Source of the DNA: Paenibacillus sp. AN1007
GTDB lineage: Bacteria > Bacillota > Bacilli > Paenibacillales > Paenibacillaceae
NCBI RefSeq assembly: GCF_040702995.1
Contig: NZ_CP159992.1
Location: 2,877,501-2,941,500, forward strand
DNA length: 64,000 nt
Direction: 5' to 3'
Shown: positions 1 through 8,552 of the stretch, in pieces
Layout of the letters: every line of letters starts with the position of its first letter
How positions within the stretch are numbered: the first letter of the stretch is position 1
The notes under the pieces: generated by a model
Databases searched by the model: none
What the model was told of the DNA's origin: nothing
The model's input: the letters and a program-made list of their open reading frames with translations, nothing else
Translations under genes and position numbers: made by a program

Positions 1-826
1 GATCACTGGCGATCAAAATAAGCTGTTTACCATCCGGTGTGAAGGAGAACTGGGTAATCTGCAGACTGGAATCTGTTATTTTATAAGGCACTGCTTCCTC
101 CCCCGCTTCTACAGTAATCATGAAGACGTCCGTATGGTGAAGCAGGTCCGGGTCAGCTTCCTCTTCTTGTACTTGTTTTGAAATAAATGCAAGCTTCTGG
201 CTGTCCGGTGACCAGACCGGTGTAGTGATGTTCCACAATCCCGATGTCAACTGTGTGATGTGTCCGCTAATCATCTCGTACACAAACAAGTGACTGTATT
301 GACCATCCCACCACCCTGCGCCTTCGGCCTTTGGCGTGGTTCGCTCATACACGCTTCCGCGCAATACAGATGACAGCTGGACAGCCGGTTCAGCGTTTTC
401 GTCTTTCGGGTTTTCGTCATCTCCGGGTTGAACTTGACCCGAATGAACTTTACTGGTAAAAGCGATATATTTCCCATCTGGTGACCAGCTGTAACTCGAT
501 ATTTTACGTTCAGGAGATATAAGCATAACCGGTTCTGATCCCTCCGGATCAAGAGACCACAATCCTTTCCCCCCCTGAGTCGAGCGGAGAAAAGTCAGCC
601 TGCTGCCATCAGGTGACCATGCAGGCGATGAATCATGCATTCCGTGAGTCAATGCTACATCTTCTGTTCCATCCAGTGAAATCCCCCGAATCTGTGTGCT
701 GTATTCGTTCTTTGCCTGATCAATGGTTTGTTCGACGTATGCAACCTGCCCGCTTGCGCTAATGACAGGCTGACTGATCCAGCGGTAGTGATACAGATCC
801 TCCGGTGTAATCGGGCTTTTATTCAT
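1..826 (-). CDS. S9-family peptidase, N-terminal propeller part (cut by window edge)
   Basis: This is a partial gene; its 3' part lies beyond position 1. The visible 275 or so codons are rich in repeated WSPDG-type motifs (AWSPDGSRL, SWSPDGKYI, VWSPDSQKL, FTPDGKQL), one per blade, as in the beta-propeller of prolyl-oligopeptidase / acylaminoacyl-peptidase enzymes. The Ser-Asp-His hydrolase domain would follow outside the window, so the catalytic residues cannot be checked. An in-frame ATG six bases further upstream (832) sits almost on top of the Shine-Dalgarno (AGGGAG), so the ATG at 826, eight bases from it, is preferred. The gene follows the OppC-like permease by 20 bp. It is probably the last visible gene of the peptide-uptake operon and would cleave imported peptides in the cytoplasm. 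No signal peptide is seen. A TolB-like propeller protein without a peptidase domain is the alternative. Confidence 0.8.
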   Translation of the reverse strand, partial: MNKSPITPEDLYHYRWISQPVISASGQVAYVEQTIDQAKNEYSTQIRGISLDGTEDVALTHGMHDSSPAWSPDGSRLTFLRSTQGGKGLWSLDPEGSEPVMLISPERKISSYSWSPDGKYIAFTSKVHSGQVQPGDDENPKDENAEPAVQLSSVLRGSVYERTTPKAEGAGWWDGQYSHLFVYEMISGHITQLTSGLWNITTPVWSPDSQKLAFISKQVQEEEADPDLLHHTDVFMITVEAGEEAVPYKITDSSLQITQFSFTPDGKQLILIASD

Positions 827-846
827 AGCCATATCTCCCTTCTGTT

Positions 847-1776
847 TTATTTATGAGTTGACTCTGTACGCGGATCAAGGACATCACGCAACCAATCACC
901 GAGGAAAATGACACCCAGCACGGTAAACGTAATCGCAAGACCCGGGAATGCTGCAACCCACCAGCTTGTTGCCACGTACTGCCGACCATCACTTAACATG
1001 CCGCCCCACGATACATCCGGCGGTTTAATCCCCAGCCCGAGGAAGCTGAGCGAAGCTTCCATGATGATCGTTGTACCCACATTCATGCCGCAGATGACAA
1101 TAAACGAGGAGAGAATATTAGGCAAAATATGCTTTATAATCAAACGTCCGTTCTTAGCCCCAATGGATCGGGCTGCAAATACGAAATCACGCTCTTTAAT
1201 GCTGAGCACTTCACTTCTCACGACTCGTGTGAATGGAACCCAGTTCGTTACACCGATAACCAAGATCAGTGTTGTCATCCCCGGACCAACAATTGCCATT
1301 ACAACAAGCATAAACAGAATTGTCGGGATGGCCATGAAGGCATCACCCACACGCATAATCAGAGCATCCAGCCATTTTCCATAGAATCCGGATATCAAAC
1401 CCAAGATCGCTCCGAGGATTCCGGAGACAATCACAGCGCCCATACCCACAATCAAAGATACGCGAGCGCCATACACGATTCGGCTCCACATATCTCTGCC
1501 CAGGTTGTCGGTTCCCAGCCAGTATTCGGCTGTTCCGCCTTCAAGCCATACAGGTGGTTTGAGACGGTTCAGCGGACTAACTGCTGCCGGGTCATGACTG
1601 GTAAGCAGAGGTGCGGCTATGGCAATCAGGACAACAACCAATACAAGCACCGCACCGAATGATCCGGTCCTGCTGATGATGAGCTGATGCCAGATGGAGC
1701 GAATTCCGTTGGATATAGGCTGGTTATGATTGTTCTGTGCTGTACCCGGAACTGAAACTTCATTATTGTCTCTCAT
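847..1776 (-). CDS. Oligopeptide/dipeptide ABC transporter permease, OppC/DppC type
   Basis: Inner subunit of a peptide importer of the Opp/Dpp class. The 309-residue product has a cytoplasmic N-terminus with one early membrane helix (residues about 36-58), the LGTDNLGRDMWSRI segment found after it in DppC/OppC proteins, then five more helices. The permease EAA loop (VVRSEVLSIKERDFVFAARSIGA) contacts the ATPase. The conserved EASLSFLGLGIKPPDVSWG motif lies near the C-terminus. The ATG at 1776 has GGGAGG eight bases upstream; a GTG nine bases earlier overlaps that site and is less likely. Only 15 bp separate it from the upstream permease. No ATPase gene is visible; it may lie beyond the left edge or be shared. 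Confidence 0.93.
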   Translation of the reverse strand: MRDNNEVSVPGTAQNNHNQPISNGIRSIWHQLIISRTGSFGAVLVLVVVLIAIAAPLLTSHDPAAVSPLNRLKPPVWLEGGTAEYWLGTDNLGRDMWSRIVYGARVSLIVGMGAVIVSGILGAILGLISGFYGKWLDALIMRVGDAFMAIPTILFMLVVMAIVGPGMTTLILVIGVTNWVPFTRVVRSEVLSIKERDFVFAARSIGAKNGRLIIKHILPNILSSFIVICGMNVGTTIIMEASLSFLGLGIKPPDVSWGGMLSDGRQYVATSWWVAAFPGLAITFTVLGVIFLGDWLRDVLDPRTESTHK

Positions 1777-1791
1777 CAATCGCACCTCCCT

Positions 1792-2709
1792 CTAGTCATA
1801 TTTGATACGCGGGTCCAGCAGCCTGTACGACACATCGGTCATAATATTGACAATCACGACGATAAAAGCGATGACAAACACGGCAGCTTGTACAATAGCC
1901 ATGTCATGGGTATTTACTGCCACAACAAGCAGCTGTCCCAAACCAGGCCAGGAGAATACCGTTTCCGTAATCAGAGTGCCCCCGATCAAACTGGTAAACT
2001 GCAGGCTCATAATGGTCACAACCGGAATTAAGCCGTTGCGGAACGCATGTTTTGCAATCACCGTCATTCGTCCGAGTCCTTTGCTGCGTGCAGTCCGAAT
2101 GTAGTCCTGATTCAAAATTTCCAGCATGCTGGATCGAATCAGCCTTGTCATCTGAGCCGCCAATCCAACTCCCAGCGTAAAAGCGGGCAGAATCAGATGA
2201 GACAAGCCGCCGCGACCCGAAACCGGCAAAACTCCCAGCATGACAGAAAACAGCAGAATCAGCATAATACCCATCCAGAAGTTGGGCATCGCTTTCCCGA
2301 TGACCGAAATGCCCGAAATCAGAAGATCGGTGAACGTGTTTCTTTTTACGGCCGAGATTACCCCCAAAGGCACAGCCATTAATACGGCAAAAAACATGGC
2401 GGCGGCAGCCAATTCAAAGCTGGCTGGCAATCGCTCCAGCACAAGTTCGAGCGCAGGCTGCCCATAACGGAAGGATTGGCCGAAATCCCCTTGGACTGCA
2501 CTGCCAAGAAACTTCACATACTGCGTATATAAAGGCTGATCCAGCCCCAATGCCTGGGTTAACACAGCCCGATCTTCCGCCGTTGCGGTTTCAGGCAGCA
2601 TTAACGCAACCGGATCACCGGTTACCCGGACCAGTATAAATACGATTAAAGACACGATAAACAACACCGGAATAACCTGAAGTAACGATTTGACTATGTA
2701 TTTGCCCAC
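1792..2709 (-). CDS. Oligopeptide/dipeptide ABC transporter permease, OppB/DppB type
   Basis: Partner permease of the downstream OppC-type protein, 305 residues. Family marks are the N-terminal helix followed by VRVTGDPVALMLPE, the LGLDQPLYTQY segment typical of OppB/DppB, and the EAA loop YIRTARSKGLGRMTVIAKHAFRN. The C-terminus is the usual DVSYRLLDPRIKYD. A TTG eight codons earlier overlaps the Shine-Dalgarno. The GTG at 2709 has GGGGAGG about ten bases upstream and gives the normal family N-terminus. The gene is separated from the substrate-binding protein by a hairpin with a U-tract (2731-2774), so its expression is probably lower than that of the binding protein. Confidence 0.93.
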   Translation of the reverse strand: MGKYIVKSLLQVIPVLFIVSLIVFILVRVTGDPVALMLPETATAEDRAVLTQALGLDQPLYTQYVKFLGSAVQGDFGQSFRYGQPALELVLERLPASFELAAAAMFFAVLMAVPLGVISAVKRNTFTDLLISGISVIGKAMPNFWMGIMLILLFSVMLGVLPVSGRGGLSHLILPAFTLGVGLAAQMTRLIRSSMLEILNQDYIRTARSKGLGRMTVIAKHAFRNGLIPVVTIMSLQFTSLIGGTLITETVFSWPGLGQLLVVAVNTHDMAIVQAAVFVIAFIVVIVNIMTDVSYRLLDPRIKYD

Positions 2710-2730
2710 TTCCGGCTCACCTCCCCTTTT

Positions 2731-2774
2731 CAAAAAAGAACGGCAGGAACTTGTTCATCCAGTCCCTGCCGTTC
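2731..2774 (-). terminator. Intercistronic hairpin with U-tract between binding protein and permeases
   Basis: On the minus strand a 10-bp arm GAACGGCAGG pairs with CCTGCCGTTC across a 17-base loop and is followed by six T. It lies after the stop of the peptide-binding protein and before the OppB-type permease in the same direction. It is therefore more likely a partial terminator or mRNA 3'-end stabiliser, giving excess binding protein over permease, than the end of the operon. Confidence 0.75.
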
Positions 2775-2813
2775 ACGGCTTACTCATGCAATGACAGGTG
2801 TTATAGCCTGATC

Positions 2814-4385
2814 TTACTTTGCAGCAGGTGTAATCTCGTCAGCATAGAACATCTCATCACTGCGCGGTGCAAAGTTCACTTTGTCATTGGTTCCATACAC
2901 GCCTTCCATTTGATACAAATATACAGCGGGACGCTCTTCTGCGAAAATCTGCTGTACTTGCTGATATTCCTTCTCACGAGATTCCGGGTTCATGTTCACA
3001 AGAGCAGATTGAAGCAGCTTTTCCACTTCCGGATTGTTGTAATCGGATTCGCCTTTGGCTTCTTCCACCATGTAACGGTTGTAGTTATTGGAAGCGTCAA
3101 ACAGCGAGTTCCCGATGCCAATCATGAACATTTCCTTGAATGATTTGGAACTATAGCGCTCACTGAAGGCACTTGGCTCAAGTACATCCAGATTGATTTT
3201 GAATCCGGCCTGTTCCAGCATGGCAGCAGTAACTTCAGCTTGCTCCTTGTACTGGGAAGAAACGGAGATTGTCATCTCGGCTTTTCCTTCCTCGTAGCCT
3301 GCTTCTTTCAGAAGCTGTTTGGCTTTGTCCAAATCATACAGCGATGTTTTGTACAGTGAGGGTTCAGCACCGAAGTTGCCTGGTGTTACGGATGTACGTG
3401 TAACAATGCCTGCTCCGCCAGCAATGCTGTCGACAATACCTTGTTTGTCAATGGCGAGATCAATCGCCTCACGTACCTTGGGATCAGCTGTGATACTGCC
3501 TTCGGTTTGACGGAAAATCAGTTGAAGAACACGCTGAATCGGCGCTTTCACAATTTTTTTATCCGCTTCCCCTTCGATTCGTGCAATGTCTGTCGACGGA
3601 ATCGATGCAGCCACATCAACGCCGCCAGCAAGCAGCTCAGATACACGTGTGGAGGCTTCAGGGATCACTCGGAACACCACTTCATTCCACTTCGGCTCAC
3701 CGCCGAAATAATTTTCATTTTTCACAAGCACGACACGGTCGTCTTTGGTCCATTTGCTGAACTTGTACGCTCCTGTACCTACAGGCTCTTTCAGGAACGT
3801 GTCCATTCCTTTGTCCTCAATATATTTTGCAGGCAGCATGCCGGCGCCCATTTTGGACAGGCGGTTAAGCAGCAGCGGGTCCGGTCCATCGGTAACGATG
3901 TCTACCGTATGCTCATCCACCGCTTTAACTTCAACGATGTTTTTGAAATAACTGTTTTGTTTCAGCGTATTATCCTTGGCGACACGCTCCAGCGTGTATT
4001 TCACATCAGCGGATGTGAATGGATCACCATTGTGGAATGTTACGCCTTCACGCAGTTTGAATCTCCATGTTGTATCATTGACCTGTTCCCAGGATTCGGC
4101 AAGTGCAGGTACTTTTTTCTGCTGACTATCGTTTTTCACCAAATAATCAAACACGTTTACAAGCACAGCTTCACTGGCTGTATTGTTATTGTTGTGCGGA
4201 TCAAAGCTTTCGATATCGGTTGCCGCAGCAATCGTTAATGTGCTGCTGGCAGATGACCCTTCGGTCCCGCTTCCCTCAGCTGTCGTATTGTTCGCCGTAT
4301 CCTTGCCGCCTCCGCCGCATGCACTCAATACCATAACGATTGCCAGCAATGTAATCCACAAACCTGTCCATTGTCTCTTTTTCAT
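2814..4385 (-). CDS. Oligopeptide ABC transporter substrate-binding lipoprotein (SBP family 5)
   Basis: Extracytoplasmic peptide receptor, 523 residues. The N-terminus is a lipoprotein signal with lipobox LSAC (Cys23) followed by a Gly/Ser/Thr-rich linker. Residues about 50-520 show SBP_bac_5 marks: SFDPHNNNN near the start, the LAESWEQVNDTTWRFKLREGVTFHNG block and FTSADVKYTLERV, then VREAIDLAIDK in the second lobe. The ATG overlaps the stop of the M20 gene by four bases (ATGA), so the two are translationally coupled. Ligands of this family include di- and oligopeptides, nickel and some sugars; the neighbouring M20 and S9 enzymes argue for peptides or N-acylated amino acids. Confidence 0.94.
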   Translation of the reverse strand: MKKRQWTGLWITLLAIVMVLSACGGGGKDTANNTTAEGSGTEGSSASSTLTIAAATDIESFDPHNNNNTASEAVLVNVFDYLVKNDSQQKKVPALAESWEQVNDTTWRFKLREGVTFHNGDPFTSADVKYTLERVAKDNTLKQNSYFKNIVEVKAVDEHTVDIVTDGPDPLLLNRLSKMGAGMLPAKYIEDKGMDTFLKEPVGTGAYKFSKWTKDDRVVLVKNENYFGGEPKWNEVVFRVIPEASTRVSELLAGGVDVAASIPSTDIARIEGEADKKIVKAPIQRVLQLIFRQTEGSITADPKVREAIDLAIDKQGIVDSIAGGAGIVTRTSVTPGNFGAEPSLYKTSLYDLDKAKQLLKEAGYEEGKAEMTISVSSQYKEQAEVTAAMLEQAGFKINLDVLEPSAFSERYSSKSFKEMFMIGIGNSLFDASNNYNRYMVEEAKGESDYNNPEVEKLLQSALVNMNPESREKEYQQVQQIFAEERPAVYLYQMEGVYGTNDKVNFAPRSDEMFYADEITPAAK

Positions 4386-5593
4386 TGTGCTTCTTCCCCC
4401 TTGGAAGTTGTATTCCTTGCCAAAAATTCAAGTGCTATTGCGGACAGCAGGCCTACACCATAAGGCATAACCGTCTCGTCAAGATCAAACTTCGGATGAT
4501 GAAGCGGGTAACGTGTGCGCTCCTCTTCACTGCCGGACCCTAACCGGAAAAACACTCCTGGAACATGTTCGCAGTAAAACGCAAAGTCTTCACCGCCTGT
4601 TGACGGTTTGATGTAACTCCACCCCTTCTGCGCATTAACCTCTTCACAGACTTCGGTCAGCAGATCAACCATGCCAAGATCATTCACAACAACTGGATAA
4701 CCGTCGCCATAGATCACTTCACATTCGGCTCCAAACGAACTGCATATGCCGCCTACCACTTGTTGAATCATAGCCGGCATGCGTTCACGCACTGCTGGAG
4801 ATAACGTACGAACCGTTCCGATCATCTCCACTTCTGGCGCAATGGCAGTCCCCATGTAACCTCCGGTAATTTTGCCAATGGTGACGACGACAGGTTCGAG
4901 CGGGTCAACCATACGGCTGGCTACGTTCTGCAGTGCGGTGATGACTTGGGCTGATACGGCAATGGCATCGATGCCTTCATGCGGACGGGCCGCGTGACCT
5001 CCCTGACCAACAATCTTGATAACAAGCGGATCAGCTGATGCAAAGGCAACCCCCTGGCTCACCCCCACTGTTCCCGTATCCTGACTTGGTGTCATGTGGA
5101 GGCCAGCAATCGCATCCACCTTAGGATTCTCAAGCACCCCATCCTGAATCATGGATCTTGCACCGGCAAGTCCCTCTTCCGCAGGCTGAAAAATAAATTT
5201 GATATTTCCTGATTTGGGCCTTCCAAGACTCGTGAGCAGCTCGGCTGCCCCCATCAGAATCGAGGTATGTGCATCATGACCACAGAGATGAGCCTTGCCG
5301 CTTACTGTCGAACGATACTCAACTGTCTTTTGATCTTCAATAGGCAGAGCATCCATATCAGCTCGAAGGGCGAAGGTCGGGCCATCTGTCTCTCCGCGAA
5401 GCAGACCCGTTACTCCGGTTTTTCCAACATGACGTGTGACCTCCAGTCCAAGCTGCTCCAGGTGCTCAGCAACAATCGCAGAGGTGCGATGTTCTTCGTA
5501 ACCAATCTCGGGATGGCGGTGTAAATCTCTGCGCCAGGCACTTAATTTGGTCTGCAGCGGCTGTGCCAGCCGGATGAATTCGGATTGTTTCAT
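4382..5593 (-). CDS. M20-family amidohydrolase / peptidase
   Basis: Cytoplasmic metal-dependent hydrolase of the N-acyl-amino-acid amidohydrolase / hippurate hydrolase branch, 403 residues (normal for the family). The metal site motifs are present: ALRADMDALPI, HLCGHDAHTSIL with the Cys-Gly-His-Asp-His cluster, QPAEEGLAGA carrying the general base Glu, and AGLHM. A dimerisation/lid domain occupies about residues 190-300. It overlaps the regulator stop by one base (TAATG) and the binding-protein start by four, so it is the second gene of a tightly coupled operon. A role in removing the acyl group or side chain from imported peptides is inference from this context. The exact substrate cannot be read from sequence. 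Confidence 0.93.
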   Translation of the reverse strand: MKQSEFIRLAQPLQTKLSAWRRDLHRHPEIGYEEHRTSAIVAEHLEQLGLEVTRHVGKTGVTGLLRGETDGPTFALRADMDALPIEDQKTVEYRSTVSGKAHLCGHDAHTSILMGAAELLTSLGRPKSGNIKFIFQPAEEGLAGARSMIQDGVLENPKVDAIAGLHMTPSQDTGTVGVSQGVAFASADPLVIKIVGQGGHAARPHEGIDAIAVSAQVITALQNVASRMVDPLEPVVVTIGKITGGYMGTAIAPEVEMIGTVRTLSPAVRERMPAMIQQVVGGICSSFGAECEVIYGDGYPVVVNDLGMVDLLTEVCEEVNAQKGWSYIKPSTGGEDFAFYCEHVPGVFFRLGSGSEEERTRYPLHHPKFDLDETVMPYGVGLLSAIALEFLARNTTSKGEEAQ

Positions 5594-6342
5594 TAGGTGT
5601 CATTCCTTTCCTGTTCCTTCGATTCAGACACAAGCCGGGCATAGATCGCATCAGCCGAAAACTCGATATGCCTTTTCATCGTATCCCGGGATCTGATGCT
5701 GTCACGTGACTTCAGTGCTTCAAGAATCTCCATATGTACCTCATAGTTTACCGAGCGGATTCGCTCGTCGTATGGCATTAAATCCAGTGCCGGATTAATC
5801 TTGGTTCGAATCTGTCTGACCGCTGTTTCGCAGTATGGATTACCAGATGCTTTAGCAATGGTCAGATGAAATTTTACATCCAGTGCCCTGAACCATTCCC
5901 TTGTGCAATCGGGTTCGACGCTTTGCTCCACATAGTTCTGCAGCTGTTCCAGTTCGCCTGCGGTGATCCGCTCAGCAGCCAGAAAAGCTGCCTCTGGCTC
6001 AATAATCGTTCGGTATTCAAACACCTTGAGCATCTGAGCCCAGCCCTTTTTGATCTCTTCCCGCGTACGTTTATGAGAATTGACCGTTAGCGGCAGCACA
6101 AATGTTCCGCCTTTTGCGCCTACTCTTTTCTCGATCAGTCCCTTGTCTTCCAGCGCGGAGAGCGCCTCGCGAACCGTAATGCGGCTCACATCAAACATCT
6201 CGGCCAAATCCCGTTCAGCGGGTAACTGCTCCTCACTCATCAGCTCTTTTAAAATAATAGCTTCCTCCAGCTGCTCCCGAATAAATTCGCTAACCTTTTT
6301 AGTCGATACTTTTTCGAAACGAAAGGAGAATGGATTAGACAT
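5593..6342 (-). CDS. GntR-family regulator, FCD (FadR) subgroup
   Basis: DNA-binding regulator of 249 residues and first gene of the peptide operon. The winged helix is at about residues 12-80, with [22 protein letters not shown] and the GGTFV wing. The all-helical FCD effector domain follows, with candidate metal ligands in [15 protein letters not shown] and in the later HMEILEAL helix. FCD proteins usually respond to carboxylic or amino acids. A 10-bp perfect palindrome sits just downstream of the likely -10 box, so autorepression of the whole operon is the simplest reading. Confidence 0.92.
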   Translation of the reverse strand: MSNPFSFRFEKVSTKKVSEFIREQLEEAIILKELMSEEQLPAERDLAEMFDVSRITVREALSALEDKGLIEKRVGAKGGTFVLPLTVNSHKRTREEIKKGWAQMLKVFEYRTIIEPEAAFLAAERITAGELEQLQNYVEQSVEPDCTREWFRALDVKFHLTIAKASGNPYCETAVRQIRTKINPALDLMPYDERIRSVNYEVHMEILEALKSRDSIRSRDTMKRHIEFSADAIYARLVSESKEQERNDT

Positions 6343-6362
6343 CTGAACACTCCGATCTGTTT

Positions 6363-6413
6363 ATGGTCTAGACCTTATACCATTAATATAATTCCGACTA
6401 AACTTATATGCAA
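6363..6413 (-). promoter_or_regulatory. Promoter and probable GntR operator of the peptide operon
   Basis: On the minus strand TTGCAT (6408-6413) and TATATT (6385-6390) are spaced by 17 bp and read towards the regulator gene. Immediately downstream lies the perfect palindrome GGTCTAGACC (6365-6374), nested with a wider ATGGT...ACCAT dyad (6363-6383). FadR-subgroup operators have the form GTNNNAC, which the palindrome fits. A repressor bound here would cover the transcription start. Confidence 0.7.
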
Positions 6414-6578
6414 TACTTTTTTTTGATAAAATTCAACATTTATTTTTAATGATGAACTCAGCGTACACCTTCCCATATCAAGGAACATTGGAAAATAAAG
6501 AAAAAGACGCTCTGTCTCTGGCCATAACCTCTTTTGATCAGAATAGCTTTTTTATCTTCTATCGTTCTTTAGCCGCAA

Positions 6579-7289
6579 TCATTTTTTATCTGCAAAAGGT
6601 CTGAAATGACCAGTCACAGCGAGACGCTCGCTTCCTTCGAGATAGAACTGATCCTCTGCTCTCCAGGTATGGCTCGCTTTATTCTGTCTGCGTAGATATA
6701 CATAGTTGTAAGGTGAGGTCGCATACGTCTTGTATCCTCTCTTCCTGCACTGTCTGAGAAACGTTACATCCTCTCCGACAGATCGATCGGTGAAGCGGAC
6801 TCGTTTTAAAACCTTTTTTCTAAATAACAGCGTACCTCCCTGCACAAATTCTACTGGTTTGTTGTTCTCGCCAGGCGATCTCATTAATAAACTTCGAGAA
6901 GCTTCCAGATAGACCAGACAAGAGTGTTTGCCCACAATATCACTTTCGGTTCGGCGGAGTGCACCTACTTGTTCTTGCAGATAGTAAGGAGAGTAATAAT
7001 CGTCATCATCCATCTTCGCAATGAGTGAACAGCGAGCCCGCGTGATCCCGGCATTCAGACACTGCCCAAGCGATATGCGCTCCGGCACCCGGTATACGTG
7101 GACATGCTTGTATTTCTGTATCTTTTTCTGTACCAAACGCATGTTCATGCGGTCCAAATTCAGAATAAGGATGAGTTCTTTACTTTTGTAGCGTTGACGC
7201 CGGTAATTCTGCAGAATGTTATTAAGAAATTGCGGCCGATTGGTGCAAACAATAATGGATACTCCCGGATACGTATGGACTCTGGCCAT
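6579..7289 (-). CDS. Glycosyltransferase family 2
   Basis: Short cytoplasmic GT-A glycosyltransferase of 236 residues. It begins with the family motif VSIIVCTNRPQFLNNIL. LGQCLNAGITRARCSLIAKMDDDDYY carries the Asp-rich metal/nucleotide-sugar site, followed by the acceptor half with GGTLLFRKKVL and GEDVTFLRQC (the ED-type catalytic base motif). There are no membrane helices. The Shine-Dalgarno is AAAGGGGGGGG two bases before the ATG. The gene stands alone between two operons, so the acceptor (for example spore or cell-surface glycan, as for CgeD-like proteins) is not indicated by its neighbours. Confidence 0.88.
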   Translation of the reverse strand: MARVHTYPGVSIIVCTNRPQFLNNILQNYRRQRYKSKELILILNLDRMNMRLVQKKIQKYKHVHVYRVPERISLGQCLNAGITRARCSLIAKMDDDDYYSPYYLQEQVGALRRTESDIVGKHSCLVYLEASRSLLMRSPGENNKPVEFVQGGTLLFRKKVLKRVRFTDRSVGEDVTFLRQCRKRGYKTYATSPYNYVYLRRQNKASHTWRAEDQFYLEGSERLAVTGHFRPFADKK

Positions 7290-7380
7290 AACCCCCCCCT
7301 TTCAGCTCATTTTCTGTCATCCTATGTGCATGATTCATATCAGGTATAGACTGCTCCCTCTGGTTACTGAAAAATAACGC

Positions 7381-7412
7381 AAAAAACCTCTGTCCTCAAG
7401 AAGGACAAAGGT
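7381..7412 (-). terminator. Rho-independent terminator of the dehydrogenase operon
   Basis: On the minus strand ACCTTTGTCCT pairs with AGGACAGAGGT around a 5-base loop and runs into TTTTTTG. It lies 28 bp after the stop of the last gene of the operon. Confidence 0.88.
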
Positions 7413-7439
7413 CTACTCTAAACCACATAGAAAAATACG

Positions 7440-8537
7440 TTAATCTTTCCCGTTATTATCGAAGTAAACGGCCTTGCCCGTACGCGCAGACTCATAGATC
7501 GCCTCTAAAATCTGCGATACTACCAGCGCCTGCTTTGGTGTTACCACTGGCTCCACATCGTTATCGATCGCTTCGATCCACTTGCGCATCTCGACATCCG
7601 GGGCTTGTTCCGACTGTCCTTCGTAGAAGTCCACGCCGCCTGAACTGAGTTCTATTTCATTGGTATACAGACGGCTGAATTTCTCGCCATTGATTCGAAG
7701 CCCGTTTTTCATATCCGCGCCTGCCTCGGTGCCGCTCAGACTGCACTTGGCCTCATCCACATCAAGCGAGTTCAGTGCCCAGCTGGATTCAAGCATGATG
7801 GTTGCCCCGTTTTCCATTACAATCATACCAAAAGCCGAATCTTCAACCGTGAATTTCTGAGGGTCCCACGGCCCCCACGCATTTGCAGCATTTTCTCTCT
7901 GTGAAAGTTCGTGATGCGTGGTGCCAAGAACAACTTTGGGCTGGTAATTATTCATCATCCACAATGTCAGATCGAGTGCATGTGTTCCGATATCAATCAG
8001 CGGTCCGCCGCCTTGTTTCTCTTCATCCAGAAATACACCCCAAGTCGGCACGGCTCTTCTGCGAATGGCATGGGCTTTGGCAAAATAAATCGAACCAAGC
8101 TCTCCTGCTTCGCACAGCTGCTTCAGAACCATGCTGTCCTGACGGAAGCGGTTATTGTAGCCAATGGTCAATTTCTTACCCGTACGTTCTGCAGTCTCCA
8201 GCATAAGCTGGGCTTCAGCCGCCGTCTTCGCCATCGGTTTCTCACACATAACATGTTTTCCTGCCTCAAGTGCCGCAATCGAAATCTCCGCATGGGAGAT
8301 GTTCGGTGTCAGCACATGCACGATATCCAGTGATTCGTCCTTCAGCAGCTCCAGGTAATCCGTGTATACCTCTGCATCAGCTGATCCATACTGCTTCTTC
8401 GCCTCTGCAGCGCGCTCTTCTTCAATATCACAGAAAGCAGCCAGTTCAACATTCACCAGTTTACTCAGACTTGGCAGATGTTTGCCGTTTGCGATCCCGC
8501 CGCAGCCAATAATGCCAATACGATACACTTTGCTCAT
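7440..8537 (-). CDS. Gfo/Idh/MocA-family sugar dehydrogenase
   Basis: NAD(P)-dependent oxidoreductase of 365 residues. The Rossmann domain opens with YRIGIIGCGGIANG; HVMCEKPMAKT holds the conserved EKP lysine. In the C-terminal domain GGGPLIDIGTHALDL supplies the catalytic Asp and His. The ATG at 8537 has GAGAGCGAG upstream and starts at the normal family position; a GTG nine bases earlier is also in frame. It is the third gene of an operon with an AraC regulator and a second, divergent dehydrogenase of the same superfamily. Together these suggest oxidation or epimerisation of an unusual sugar or inositol, but the substrate is not identifiable. Confidence 0.92.
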   Translation of the reverse strand: MSKVYRIGIIGCGGIANGKHLPSLSKLVNVELAAFCDIEEERAAEAKKQYGSADAEVYTDYLELLKDESLDIVHVLTPNISHAEISIAALEAGKHVMCEKPMAKTAAEAQLMLETAERTGKKLTIGYNNRFRQDSMVLKQLCEAGELGSIYFAKAHAIRRRAVPTWGVFLDEEKQGGGPLIDIGTHALDLTLWMMNNYQPKVVLGTTHHELSQRENAANAWGPWDPQKFTVEDSAFGMIVMENGATIMLESSWALNSLDVDEAKCSLSGTEAGADMKNGLRINGEKFSRLYTNEIELSSGGVDFYEGQSEQAPDVEMRKWIEAIDNDVEPVVTPKQALVVSQILEAIYESARTGKAVYFDNNGKD

Positions 8538-8552
8538 ATATGTCACTCGCTC

